Shown one piece after another: positions 1 to 6,694 of a stretch of 20,917 bases of DNA (within the stretch, counting starts at the first letter, position 1; every line of letters begins with the position of its first letter). The notes beneath the pieces are model-generated. The model had not been told where the DNA came from. It saw only the letters and a list, made by a program, of their open reading frames with translations, and searched no databases. Made by a program: the position numbers and the translations under genes. Source of the DNA: a virus. Location of the stretch: positions 1 to 20,917 of IMG/VR virus record IMGVR_UViG_3300047496_000198; one strand, written 5' to 3'.

Positions 1-237
1 GTCCGCGCTTGCCGCGCGCCAGCCAAGATTCATCAGGTTCTCCTTGAGCCACACCGGATTATCGACGCGCACCCGAAGCGGCACGATCCCGCGTCGCGCA
101 AAATCTATTGAGGTGTCGCCCCCCACTACCACCACCACGCTGGTGGTTTTAGGGATGGCTGCGATAAAACGATCGAACGCCGCCACTCGCAGCCCCGAAG
201 GATGGTTGAACAGAGCAGTCACTACGCAGAGCTTCAT
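1..237 (-). CDS. Probable glycosyltransferase, N-terminal part (runs off the window)
   Basis: The frame is open from an ATG at 237 to the window edge, giving 79 residues. It is preceded by a good ribosome site (GAGGTG, 3 bases before ATG). The start MKLCVVTALFNHP, the hydrophobic strand VVVVVGGD near residue 35 and the segment NPVWLKENLMNLGWR at about 60-74 resemble the N-terminal nucleotide-sugar fold of phage and bacterial family-2-like glycosyltransferases, where an NP.W.KE..LN stretch is common. The DxD metal motif and the rest of the protein lie outside the window, so substrate and reaction cannot be told. It is the last visible gene of the leftward operon, 71 bases after the zinc-ribbon gene. 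A role in modifying DNA or a host surface sugar is only a guess. Confidence 0.5.
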   Translation of the reverse strand, partial: MKLCVVTALFNHPSGLRVAAFDRFIAAIPKTTSVVVVVGGDTSIDFARRGIVPLRVRVDNPVWLKENLMNLGWRAASAD

Positions 238-308
238 TGGTCACCTCGCAGCGGTTATTCGATACCGCCAAACGCCGGCACTAATTTTCTCCGGCCGTCA
301 CCGCAGTT

Positions 309-590
309 TTAGGATTGCGGCTCCTGTTTATGGCCGGCTGCGGCTTGGATGCGCGCCTGCCACTCGGCCGCATGCTTGCGGCAAAGGTCCTTATTTTCTG
401 CTGGCGAATAAGAGCAATCATCGCACAGCGGTATATCGCACGTTACCGAACTCAGTTTCGCGCGCGGCTCAATCTTCCAATCGCACAAACGAGTTGACGG
501 TTTTCCGCAGGCGCATCGCTTCGTCTTTCTGGTCCTCCCGCATACAATTGCGTGCGCGCCATTAGGCAATATGAAGTGCTCGCATCCCAT
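309..590 (-). CDS. Small Cys-rich, zinc-ribbon-like protein
   Basis: This is a 93-residue protein with about nine cysteines, arranged as C..H..P.G near the N-terminus, CACGK, LCDW, CDIPLCDDC and LCRKH. The repeated CxC and CxxC pairs and the final C..H suggest two zinc-binding clusters. Similar short proteins are frequent in phage accessory operons and have no assigned function. The ATG at 590 overlaps the TGA of the upstream methyltransferase by one base, and GAGGG lies 7 bases ahead. A GTG one codon earlier (593) is an alternative start. The overlap indicates translational coupling to the methyltransferase. Function unknown. Confidence 0.7.
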   Translation of the reverse strand: MGCEHFILPNGAHAIVCGRTRKTKRCACGKPSTRLCDWKIEPRAKLSSVTCDIPLCDDCSYSPAENKDLCRKHAAEWQARIQAAAGHKQEPQS

Positions 591-1564
591 CACGTCGCCC
601 TCAGCGGAAAGAGGTGCTCACCTTTTGGGTAATACGTCCGCGCGATGTGCGCCGCGAGCGTAAAGGGGATTTTGGCGATCATGGCGGAGGCCACCTTCCG
701 CTTGCTGCTCTTGCTGGCGTGCTGGCTGATGCCAGCCTCCCGAAACCAGTCCCCGCCCTGTTTGCGATGCTCGTCGCGCGGATCGTTCCCGCAAACCGTT
801 GCGCCATTGCATACGCGAAACCAAGAACCGCCGCTGTTCTTGATAGCCTGGTTCACCTCAAGCGAATCCTCGCCATTCAAGCGCCAATGTGGTGAGACCT
901 CGCCGGTTTGCTTGAACCTATTCCAATCGTGACCAGGGCGTTTAGCCACCACTTTTACCATTGGCATGAGCGCCGGCACGTCGCCCCACAGATGATACGA
1001 GCCGAAGTTCCACCGGCTGCGGCCGACCCAGGGCTGCGCCCCTCGAACGTTCTCGACCACAAGCGGGATGTGGTGGCCGGCCGCGCCGCTGGCTTCGCGC
1101 TGTATCCGAAAGCATGCGTCGAACAATCGCGTGAGATCCTTCACGTCGCGCGTGCCGTCGCGGTATTCCGCGGCGATCTGCTTCGCGCGCTTCCACGGCA
1201 TCGCCATGTAGCTGTACTCCTGGCACGGCGGGCTGGCGACAATCAGGGCAGCATCCTTGAACTGGCTCCCATGCAGCGTCAGCACGTCCTGGATGACCAA
1301 CTGCGCCGGATACCGATGCTCACCGTAGACATGGCGCACGTTGTCGAAGCCGACCACGTAGAAGCCGGCCTCGAGCAAGCCCTCGGCCCAGCCTCCTAAA
1401 CCTGAAAAAAGATCAATGGCCAAAGGCTTCAATGCACGCCCGTCCTTAAGATTTCGCACACCAAAAATATCACGATCGCCCAGGAGCGGATCAAGACGCC
1501 CATTTTCTGGTGGGCCGTTGCAGTCCGCCAAGCTAAACTTCTCGTAACGGTCCATCTTATCCAT
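590..1564 (-). CDS. DNA (cytosine-5) methyltransferase
   Basis: This 324-residue protein should transfer a methyl group from S-adenosylmethionine to C5 of cytosine in DNA. Motif I is AIDLFSGLGG (residues 49-58), the catalytic loop is SPPCQ (111-115, nucleophile Cys114), motif VI is ENV (171-173), and the C-terminal KIPFTLAAHIAR resembles the final AdoMet-pocket helix. The usual long target-recognition domain is short. The frame stays open upstream to a TTG at 1606, but that would overlap the previous gene by 50 bases. The ATG at 1564 has GGAG 9 bases ahead and overlaps that gene by only 8 bases, so it is preferred. No restriction endonuclease gene is adjacent, which fits an orphan anti-restriction enzyme (inference). 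Confidence 0.9.
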   Translation of the reverse strand: MDKMDRYEKFSLADCNGPPENGRLDPLLGDRDIFGVRNLKDGRALKPLAIDLFSGLGGWAEGLLEAGFYVVGFDNVRHVYGEHRYPAQLVIQDVLTLHGSQFKDAALIVASPPCQEYSYMAMPWKRAKQIAAEYRDGTRDVKDLTRLFDACFRIQREASGAAGHHIPLVVENVRGAQPWVGRSRWNFGSYHLWGDVPALMPMVKVVAKRPGHDWNRFKQTGEVSPHWRLNGEDSLEVNQAIKNSGGSWFRVCNGATVCGNDPRDEHRKQGGDWFREAGISQHASKSSKRKVASAMIAKIPFTLAAHIARTYYPKGEHLFPLRAT

Positions 1565-1880
1565 GCTCTGATGCTCCGCTGTTCGTCGAGCCAAGCGCCT
1601 TGTCAACGCGGGCCATCCAAACGTTCACCGCATCAACGCCATTAAATCTATCAAGCCCCATAGACTTTGCGGCCCGCGTAGCTTTGTCCAACAGGGTACG
1701 TTCGGTAAAATTGTGATCGTTCCACACGAGCGCGCACCATAGAATGTCCCGGATGCCAGGGCTTATCTCGCGCAACAATTCCTCAAGCTCGCGGATGCGG
1801 GTTTCGTATCTCTTGCCAAGAATTTCCAGCGAATTGATGCGGCCACGAAGGTCAACTATTTCAATGTCTTTGTCGGTCAC
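1557..1880 (-). CDS. Hypothetical protein with N-terminal coiled coil
   Basis: This 107-residue protein has a first half rich in charged heptads (DLRGRINSLEILGKRYETRIRE and on), predicting a short coiled coil at about residues 8-40. The second half is helical with Trp-containing segments (ILWCALVWNDHNF, NVWMARVDKAL). It starts at GTG (1880), which overlaps the preceding stop as GTGA, with a strong GGGAGGTGAG ribosome site. The family is not recognised. The coiled coil suggests an oligomer or a partner protein. Confidence 0.75.
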   Translation of the reverse strand: MTDKDIEIVDLRGRINSLEILGKRYETRIRELEELLREISPGIRDILWCALVWNDHNFTERTLLDKATRAAKSMGLDRFNGVDAVNVWMARVDKALGSTNSGASEHG

Positions 1881-2392
1881 GTAGGCTCACCTCCCCGGTT
1901 CGACTGAAACGCTAACGCGCCATAAGGCGGATTGATCCAGACCTCATTACAAACGGCGCACTCGCCGCGTTGGACCTTCGCCAACTGCGCAACCTCGACG
2001 GTACAATTCGGTTTTTGCAGATCGTGTTCACAGGCCGTTTCCGAGGTAGCCGCAGGGCTAGATTGTGATGATTTAATCTCGTTCAATACGGCTGTCAGTC
2101 CACAGGTGCAGTCGTCCAGATTGGATCGCGCATAGACACGGCAATCCCCGCTGTGTCGGCTGTGTTTGCGCAGCGCCGCCTCCAGCGCCTGCACCCTGGC
2201 ACGATACTGCGTTACGGAATTCATCAATACTAGGCACGATTGGTGCCGTGCCTCCCTATCGGCCGCGAGGGCGTCGTAGTGGGCCGCGTCTACGAACTCC
2301 AGCGTGTAAGGAACAGAAAATCCTTTGATCGCCATTCGGTACTCGGTCCACGCATCGGCGATCTCGCGGTTGGTGTAGCGGCGTACTGTCAT
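1877..2392 (-). CDS. Hypothetical phage protein with Cys pairs
   Basis: This 171-residue protein has an ATG at 2392 behind AAAGGAGATG, a strong ribosome site. It has a helical first half with a coiled segment (RARVQALEAALRKH), then CRVYARSNLDDCTCGL and, near the end, CEHDLQKPNC and CAVCNEVW. These Cys/His clusters could bind zinc. The ALRKHS...DC.CGL pattern occurs in many small phage proteins of unknown role. It is coupled to the downstream gene by a GTGA overlap. Confidence 0.75.
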   Translation of the reverse strand: MTVRRYTNREIADAWTEYRMAIKGFSVPYTLEFVDAAHYDALAADREARHQSCLVLMNSVTQYRARVQALEAALRKHSRHSGDCRVYARSNLDDCTCGLTAVLNEIKSSQSSPAATSETACEHDLQKPNCTVEVAQLAKVQRGECAVCNEVWINPPYGALAFQSNRGGEPT

Positions 2393-2436
2393 GTTTCATC
2401 TCCTTTGGTGCGGGACTTGGTTTAGTTTGAGAATAG

Positions 2437-2997
2437 CTAGACATTGCGCACGGCCCGAACCAGGCCTTCGCCGTCTTGGCGGCCGCAGAGCGCGTCGCCA
2501 AAGTCGAAATCGACGAACCACGCGTAATCGCCGGGCGACGACGCGAGAGGAGTCGCGGTCCAATACCAGGAAGTTTTGCATGTGGGGAACGCGTCCTTGT
2601 CGATCGCCGGCGAATGCCGCTCGTAGTCGACCAGGGTGAGCAGCTCGCGGACCGTCGGGAGCCGCCAGTCGCTGAAGCCGCCCAAGCGTAGATCCGCGCA
2701 GACCTTGTGCGCATCCTTCCAAGTGAGATTGGCGCCGGTGTCCTCGCGCGCCCACATGAGGCCGGTCGAATGATCTACCACGAAGCGCCGCGGCGGCGGC
2801 GGTACATCGACACCGACAGTCTTCGATACGTCCGTCCCAAAGTTTGTCCAAGTATTGGCCCCGATAGTGGCGAAGGGGTTGACCGGCGACGCCTCCGCGG
2901 CGCACAGATGGCTGGCGATCATCAGGATCTCCGCCGCCGACGCCAATTCGAGGCGGCGCACAATGATCTCTTTCAGTTCGGTGATGAGTGTTTTCAT
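2437..2997 (-). CDS. DUF1566 / Lcl C-terminal-domain protein
   Basis: This 186-residue protein carries a clear DUF1566 domain at about residues 78-184: TGLMW, LTWKDAHKVCADL, GFSDWRLPTVRELLTLVDY, PAIDKDAFP, a YWTAT strand and a closing VRAVRN. The fold is lectin-like and is known from surface adhesins such as Legionella Lcl and from some variable proteins of diversity-generating retroelements. No reverse transcriptase or template repeat is seen here. The N-terminus is amphipathic helix without a convincing signal peptide. The ATG at 2997 has ACGGAGG 4-5 bases ahead; a TTG six codons upstream lacks this. An adhesin-type domain inside an early operon is unusual. Confidence 0.85.
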   Translation of the reverse strand: MKTLITELKEIIVRRLELASAAEILMIASHLCAAEASPVNPFATIGANTWTNFGTDVSKTVGVDVPPPPRRFVVDHSTGLMWAREDTGANLTWKDAHKVCADLRLGGFSDWRLPTVRELLTLVDYERHSPAIDKDAFPTCKTSWYWTATPLASSPGDYAWFVDFDFGDALCGRQDGEGLVRAVRNV

Positions 2998-3011
2998 TGA
3001 TCCTCCGTAGT

Positions 3012-3428
3012 TCAATTGAACGTCAGCAGCGGCGGCATCTTGCCGTCAGCGTAAGCCTGCTCAATGAGCGGCTTGGCATGCTCGGCAAGAGTCATGCCAT
3101 TGGGTAGCACAACGTGCGCCATGAACGATTCCTCAAACGTCTCTATGCCGGTCGCCACCGACTCTAGCTTGGCCTTGATGCACATCGACATCGAGCGCCA
3201 ACGCCGGCGAGTCTCTTTCTCAAAAGCTGTCTGCGAGCCGCATTGCTTCAACGACGGCAACGGCAAAACAAATCGTATGTGCCTGCCGCTTGACCGAAAC
3301 ACAATGACCGCCGAGTCTGATTTCGTGCCATAGCCGAACTGATCCGCTCCGAAGCGCGTCAAAGTGCGCTCTATCTCAGAGCGGGATCTGTCGGCCGGGA
3401 CGCTGGTCCCATTGGCGTATTTAGCCAT
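3012..3428 (-). CDS. Conserved hypothetical phage protein
   Basis: This 138-residue protein begins MAKYANGTSVPADRSRSEIE, followed by LTRFGADQFGYG, a strand pair (SAVIVFRSSGRHIRFVLPLP), a basic helix (EKETRRRWRSM) and a conserved-looking end (FMAHVVLPNGMTLAEHAKPLIEQAY..GKMPPLL). I recognise this as a family common in proteobacterial prophage early regions but without a known activity. The start ATG at 3428 has only a weak ribosome site. It lies 14 bases from the DUF1566 gene and 17 from the methyltransferase gene. Confidence 0.8.
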   Translation of the reverse strand: MAKYANGTSVPADRSRSEIERTLTRFGADQFGYGTKSDSAVIVFRSSGRHIRFVLPLPSLKQCGSQTAFEKETRRRWRSMSMCIKAKLESVATGIETFEESFMAHVVLPNGMTLAEHAKPLIEQAYADGKMPPLLTFN

Positions 3429-3445
3429 CTACCATGCTTATCCGG

Positions 3446-4351
3446 TTAGCACCCATGACCGCTATCCATAGTGGCTCTCACGAACTCCGCCGCGACTTGC
3501 GGGACGATGGCATTGCCGTAACCGCGCAGGCGTCCCATGCGGGCGGGTATCCCATGAGCCAGCGGGAATGTGCCGGGTTCAACTGGCCGCCACTTGCCGT
3601 CGATGCACTCAAGCCACTCGCTTGCAGCCCAAGGTCCGTGAGCGAAGCGCCCATCTGAACGCCCCGCGCTATCGCTTTCAGCTTCCGATCGACGAAGCCT
3701 TGCGCCGTTCCGCCTGCTGGAGCTCGTACTGGCGTCGCCCAACTCGCCAAACTGGTCGCTTGATTCAAGTCCTGCGGACCGCCCTTGCGGGCTATCTCCT
3801 TCAGACTGCCCTCCAGCGTCCTCACATTCTTGGCGCCGTCCGTCGCCCTGGCGGTCGGCCACGAACCACAGCCGTTGCCTGATGTGCGGGGCTTGGACGC
3901 CCGCAGCGCACAGATCTGCCGCCCCGACGGCGTAGTCCGCACTTTCCAAGTCAGCCGAAACAATATCCAGCCAGGCGAGGCCATCCTTGCTTGCAACCTG
4001 CTCTCCAAAGACCGTTGCAGGGCGATGCTCGCGGATGAGCCGGAAAAAATCCGGCCAGAGGTGGCGCTTGTCTTCCGTGCCGCCCTTTTGACCGGCGTCA
4101 CTGAAGGGCTGGCAGGGGCAGGAGCCAGTCCAGACGGCGCGATCGTCGGGCCATCCACCCAATCGTAGGGCGTAGCTCCATCCGCCGATGCCGGCGAAGA
4201 AATGGCACTGGGTAAACTTTGTGAGGTCATTGGGCTGTACGTCCTTGATGCTGCGTTCGTCAACCACGCCGTTTGCGATGTGGTCTTCTTTGATAAGTTC
4301 CCGGAGCCACGCGGCGGCCTTGGGGTCGTTTTCGTTGTAGTAGTTAATCAA
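3446..4351 (-). CDS. DNA (cytosine-5) methyltransferase, phage type
   Basis: This is a 301-residue 5mC methyltransferase, clearly different from the one at 590-1564. Motifs: FFAGIGGWSYAL (51-62), SCPCQPFS (77-84, nucleophile Cys80), GEQV (116-119) in place of ENV, APHIRQR (154-160), VEPG...AHG (258-267) and GYGNAIVPQ (277-285). Residues 161-245 are low in complexity and rich in Gly, Ser and Arg, where a recognition domain would sit. Homologues usually begin MxYYNE.D..AAAWLREL, matching this N-terminus. The start is therefore a TTG at 4351, directly after an in-frame stop (TAG ATC TTG), with GGAT 8 bases ahead. A long second frame runs through the same DNA (see nested ORF). No cognate nuclease is seen. 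Confidence 0.92.
   Translation of the reverse strand: MINYYNENDPKAAAWLRELIKEDHIANGVVDERSIKDVQPNDLTKFTQCHFFAGIGGWSYALRLGGWPDDRAVWTGSCPCQPFSDAGQKGGTEDKRHLWPDFFRLIREHRPATVFGEQVASKDGLAWLDIVSADLESADYAVGAADLCAAGVQAPHIRQRLWFVADRQGDGRRQECEDAGGQSEGDSPQGRSAGLESSDQFGELGDASTSSSRRNGARLRRSEAESDSAGRSDGRFAHGPWAASEWLECIDGKWRPVEPGTFPLAHGIPARMGRLRGYGNAIVPQVAAEFVRATMDSGHGC
3478..4263 (-). other. Long alternate-frame ORF nested in the methyltransferase gene
   Basis: A second minus-strand frame is open for about 260 codons entirely inside the methyltransferase gene, shifted +1 relative to it. Its peptide contains FSGSSASIALQRSLESRL, FRLTWKVRTTPSGRQICALR, SWATPVR and, at the end, NPAHSRWLMGYPPAWDACA then SSRKSRR. 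From memory, the same words recur in many database proteins annotated as hypothetical or methyltransferase at phage loci, so the frame seems conserved and not random. No good start or ribosome site is visible (TTG at 4263, ATG at 4230). It may be a real overlapping gene, a frameshift product, or a by-product of the conserved methyltransferase codons. Confidence 0.3.
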
Positions 4352-4388
4352 GATCTAGTATCCGTGGGTGTCAAGCGGATAAGCATGC

Positions 4389-4628
4389 TTAGTTTCGCAC
4401 TTCGACTTCGAGCTTGGCACACCGCCAGTTGGGCTGCACCGGCGGCCACAACGCCTGGGAGAACATCGCGACGTTGCCGGTTCTCGCATCGGCCGAGATC
4501 ACGGCATAGGCAGAGATCGGCGGCTCGTAGGCGCACACCATCTGCAGCGATCCATTGGCCGTCACATGCGAATCGCTGTGAATGCAATCCTTGCAGCTCG
4601 GACGTATCTCTAACTTGGTTTTTTCCAT
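4389..4628 (-). CDS. Small hypothetical protein with CxxC
   Basis: This 79-residue protein starts at ATG 4628 behind AAGGAA (7 bases). It has CKDC near residue 12, a second Cys in MVCAYEPP and a third in NWRCAKLEVE near the C-terminus. A structural zinc site is possible. It reads like the short Cys-containing proteins that pad phage early operons. The family is not known to me. It lies 3 bases after the YdaS-like gene and 37 bases before the methyltransferase gene, so all three are probably co-transcribed. Confidence 0.7.
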   Translation of the reverse strand: MEKTKLEIRPSCKDCIHSDSHVTANGSLQMVCAYEPPISAYAVISADARTGNVAMFSQALWPPVQPNWRCAKLEVEVRN

Positions 4629-4631
4629 GGT

Positions 4632-4898
4632 CTATTTCCTTGATTTGAAAAGCTGTTTCGCCGGGTGTGGCAGCTGGACCGATACGCCTGCCATCACGCA
4701 TGCCCCGACGATTGCGGGGGCGGCCCAGCGCGGGACCGGGACCTTTCCGGACAGCCAAAACGAAAGCGCCGGTTGAGTCACGCCCATGAGCCGGCTGAAG
4801 CTCATCTGGTTGGCATGCGTGAGGCGCATGGCGCGGCGCAACATATCAAGACGGCTTGACTCATCCAGATCGACCACCAGCACGTGGTTGCTGCTCAT
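4632..4898 (-). CDS. YdaS/Cro-like helix-turn-helix DNA-binding protein
   Basis: This 88-residue protein has a helix-turn-helix at about residues 30-58: ANQMSFSRLMGVTQPALSFWLSGKVPVPRWAAPAIVGA. The G-V-[ST]-Q-P-x-[LV]-S-x-W-x-x-G-K core followed by a VP...A..I helix is typical of the YdaS/Cro family of phage repressors. It should bind operator DNA as a dimer, but which operator cannot be read here. It starts at ATG 4898, overlapping the preceding TGA as ATGA. It lies mid-operon, not next to the divergent control region, which is unusual for a classical Cro. Confidence 0.75.
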   Translation of the reverse strand: MSSNHVLVVDLDESSRLDMLRRAMRLTHANQMSFSRLMGVTQPALSFWLSGKVPVPRWAAPAIVGACVMAGVSVQLPHPAKQLFKSRK

Positions 4899-5155
4899 TC
4901 CGGTTTTATGGTTTTGCGGCGCAGTTGCAGACGCAAAATGCCGCCGGCAATGCGGGCATCAAGCTTCAACTGTCCGGTAGGCGTGGCGGGGATCTGAAGT
5001 TCGAATCCCCACTGATAAATTCTGTCGTCCGCCTCAAGGTCCGTGATTTGGACTCCGTGAGAACCGCCGAGGGCGCGCAACAACGAGACGATCACGGCGC
5101 GCTGAAAGGCGTCCGTCGCTTCGGGCGTCAGCGGCAGCGGCGTAGCGTCGGTCAC
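4895..5155 (-). CDS. Hypothetical protein
   Basis: This 86-residue protein starts at GTG 5155 (GTGA overlap with the preceding stop, GGAGGATC ahead). It has an N-terminal helix (EATDAFQRAVIVSLLRALGG) and then beta-rich sequence (VQITDLEADDRIYQWGFELQIP, GILRLQLRRKTIKPE). No Cys cluster, membrane segment or known motif is visible. Function unknown. It is tightly coupled on both sides. Confidence 0.7.
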   Translation of the reverse strand: MTDATPLPLTPEATDAFQRAVIVSLLRALGGSHGVQITDLEADDRIYQWGFELQIPATPTGQLKLDARIAGGILRLQLRRKTIKPE

Positions 5156-5334
5156 GGCTGATCCTCCGAGGCGGCATCCGGATAGGCCCCGATGGAGAAT
5201 ATTAGCAAGTACCGCTTTTGAGCGGCATCGGCCCCGATCTGCAACAGCCGCAATGCCGCTCGGGCGGCCGGCAGGCTATGGGTGACCGCGACGAGTCTTG
5301 GGTCACCTGTGCCCACGATAAAGTACCTGTTCAA
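5152..5334 (-). CDS. Small hypothetical protein (TTG start)
   Basis: This is a 60-residue protein reading MNRYFIVGTGDPRLV, a helix with SLPAARAALRLLQIGA, then KRYLLIFSIGAYPDA. The frame is open further upstream, but that part overlaps the next gene out of frame. The TTG at 5334 overlaps the upstream TGA as TTGA and has AAGGTG 5 bases ahead, which decides the start. It looks like a small alpha/beta protein. Family not recognised. Confidence 0.65.
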   Translation of the reverse strand: MNRYFIVGTGDPRLVAVTHSLPAARAALRLLQIGADAAQKRYLLIFSIGAYPDAASEDQP

Positions 5335-5645
5335 TGCCGCACCTTCACGTCGTGCGTCACGGGCGGACCACCGCCTTGGAACTGGTCCGGGTCCAGCAAC
5401 AGCGCGTGCTTTACCTCCTCGCGCAAGGCCTCCTCGGTCATGGCGCGCGGGTCCGTGAGGATCGCGACCGCCTCTCCATCGTGCGAATAGCCGACGATGT
5501 AGACGCGAATCGGCACGATCGGTGAGGTGCCAATCGGGAAGACCCTGGCCGCGCGCTGCATGGGGGCGACTTGTTTTTGCACCCAACGCTCAAACTCGTC
5601 TGGGTCTTCCGGAATGTTCCAATCGGTCGCATCAATCACTGGCAT
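5331..5645 (-). CDS. Hypothetical protein
   Basis: This is a 104-residue protein starting MPVIDATDWNIPEDPDEFERWV. A central strand-rich part (VPIRVYIVGYSHDGEAVAILTD) is followed by an acidic helix (MTEEALREEVKHALLLDPDQF). Two adjacent ATGs (5648, 5645) overlap the end of the preceding gene by about 14-17 bases; I chose the second. The longer open frame to 5708 would duplicate coding DNA of that gene. No known domain. Probably a small soluble protein. Confidence 0.65.
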   Translation of the reverse strand: MPVIDATDWNIPEDPDEFERWVQKQVAPMQRAARVFPIGTSPIVPIRVYIVGYSHDGEAVAILTDPRAMTEEALREEVKHALLLDPDQFQGGGPPVTHDVKVRH

Positions 5646-6045
5646 CATCCAAATCCATCTGGCGCGACACGGGCTTGACCGCTTGCTCCATCCCACCAAC
5701 GAACTCATCGAGATCGCACAGCACGATCATGCACTCCCCGCCCACCGAGTCGGCCACATCGTGGACCGTCTTGTTGGTGCGATTCATGTTGATCTGGCAT
5801 TGCACCCCGTCCTTGAACTGCACCTTGACGATGGTGCCAGGCAAACTCTTGTAGGACTTCGCGGCGATCTGCACCACCGCCTCGCGCAGCTGGTCGCCGA
5901 CTTGGAGCCGTAGCCGGTCGATGATCTCCTGCTGCATCTCCTCCGACTGGTGGGTGAATCGCGGGCTCAACATCTTGAGTTCCGTGATGAGCGCCTTGAG
6001 CAGCGTGGTACCGATGCTCTCCGTGATCTTGTCTACTGTGGCCAT
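5632..6045 (-). CDS. Conserved hypothetical phage protein
   Basis: This 137-residue protein begins MATVDKITESIGTTLLKALITELKML and continues with an acidic helix (EEMQQEIIDRLRLQVGDQLREAV), a strand segment (TIVKVQFKDGVQCQINM) and a region near residue 105 (GGECMIVLCDLDEFVGGM). I recognise the N-terminal ITESIGTTLLKALITE and GGECM.VL words from small proteins of proteobacterial phages, but no activity is known. ATG 6045 has GGGGAACGAG ahead. It lies between the membrane-protein gene and 5331-5645, overlapping the latter. Confidence 0.75.
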   Translation of the reverse strand: MATVDKITESIGTTLLKALITELKMLSPRFTHQSEEMQQEIIDRLRLQVGDQLREAVVQIAAKSYKSLPGTIVKVQFKDGVQCQINMNRTNKTVHDVADSVGGECMIVLCDLDEFVGGMEQAVKPVSRQMDLDDASD

Positions 6046-6072
6046 ATCTCGTTCCCCGGGTTGTTTTGGATC

Positions 6073-6291
6073 TCAATTCAAATGGCGCAGGATGGCACCG
6101 ACCATGCAGGCGTAGATCACGAACACGATTGTCCAGATCGACCATTCAGGATAGGACAGCACCACCGAGACAACGCCGACCGCGACCGTCAACATCCCCA
6201 TCAACAGCACCGCGCACAGGAGTGCGACCGCGATGATTATCCCTAAAATACTGGCCAAAGACCACAATCCCATCTCACTTTTGATCGTCAT
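6073..6291 (-). CDS. Small membrane protein, two transmembrane segments
   Basis: This is a 72-residue protein with two hydrophobic helices, at about residues 9-45 (long, Gly/Val/Leu rich, possibly bent) and 50-68 (WSIWTIVFVIYACMVGAIL), ending in RHLN. It has no signal cleavage site and few charges. ATG 6291 overlaps the csrA stop (ATGA), with GGGGAGG ahead. Size and topology would also suit a holin, but the early-operon position and lack of an endolysin neighbour argue against that. Confidence 0.7.
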   Translation of the reverse strand: MTIKSEMGLWSLASILGIIIAVALLCAVLLMGMLTVAVGVVSVVLSYPEWSIWTIVFVIYACMVGAILRHLN

Positions 6292-6470
6292 GAAGCCTCC
6301 CCGATTCGCTTGAGTTCCAGGCGTGCTCTCACCTCAGCGCGGTCGATCCGCACGCTGGCCGGCGCGCAGATTGCGAGCCGCACCTCGCCGCCGTTGATCC
6401 TCGTGACCGTGATCGATATGTCATCGCCGATCCGAATCGACTCGTTCGTGCACCTCGTCAGTATCAGCAT
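6288..6470 (-). CDS. csrA: CsrA/RsmA-family RNA-binding translational regulator
   Basis: This 60-residue protein is the usual CsrA length and begins MLILTR, followed by IRIGDDISITV, NGGEVRLAICAP and IDRAEV. These match the five-strand CsrA fold. Arg6 and Arg44, known from E. coli CsrA to contact RNA GGA motifs, are both present. The family binds GGA-containing leaders and alters translation or stability of target mRNAs as a dimer. ATG 6470 has an excellent AAGGAGAT site, embedded in the last codons of the upstream gene; the open frame upstream to 6512 is not needed. Its own leader contains AAGGAGA, so self-regulation is possible (inference). Host mRNA reprogramming by the phage is the attractive reading. 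Confidence 0.93.
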   Translation of the reverse strand: MLILTRCTNESIRIGDDISITVTRINGGEVRLAICAPASVRIDRAEVRARLELKRIGEAS

Positions 6471-6472
6471 TG

Positions 6473-6694
6473 CTATCTCCTTGGCTTTCGGAATTGTTCT
6501 GCCTGCGGGCATGTGGCGAAATGGCTCTTGTGTCGCGTCAAATCAAGCTGGTGTTCGGCGTCCGTGGGTTTGGTCGAGGCCTCATCGACCGGCATACGTT
6601 TGCCGCTTTTGGTGCGAAACCAGACAATTGGGGCGCCACAAGAACTGCACTTCACCTCAAAGGGATGATGTCGGCGAATTTCTTCTTGGGTCAC
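6473..6694 (-). CDS. Conserved small zinc-finger-like phage protein
   Basis: This 73-residue protein contains CSSCGAPIVWFRTKSGKRMPVDE followed by HKSHFATCPQAEQFRK. The CxxC and later H.....C arrangement predicts one zinc site of CCHC type. I recognise this as a widespread phage/prophage family (C..CGA.I.W..T..GK.MPVD...HFATCP.A..FRK) of unknown function. It starts at GTG 6694, overlapping the upstream stop (GTGA). No clear ribosome site exists, so translation is probably coupled. Its last codons supply the ribosome site of csrA. Confidence 0.8.
   Translation of the reverse strand: MTQEEIRRHHPFEVKCSSCGAPIVWFRTKSGKRMPVDEASTKPTDAEHQLDLTRHKSHFATCPQAEQFRKPRR

Noticed and set aside
262-300. GCCGG/CCGGC hairpin between the zinc-ribbon and glycosyltransferase genes as a terminator
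   Set aside because: Stem of only 5 pairs and just three T after it; the downstream gene has its own ribosome site and looks co-transcribed.
44-565. Plus-strand open frame opposite the glycosyltransferase and zinc-ribbon genes
   Set aside because: Low-complexity translation, no ribosome site, and it covers two minus-strand genes with good starts.
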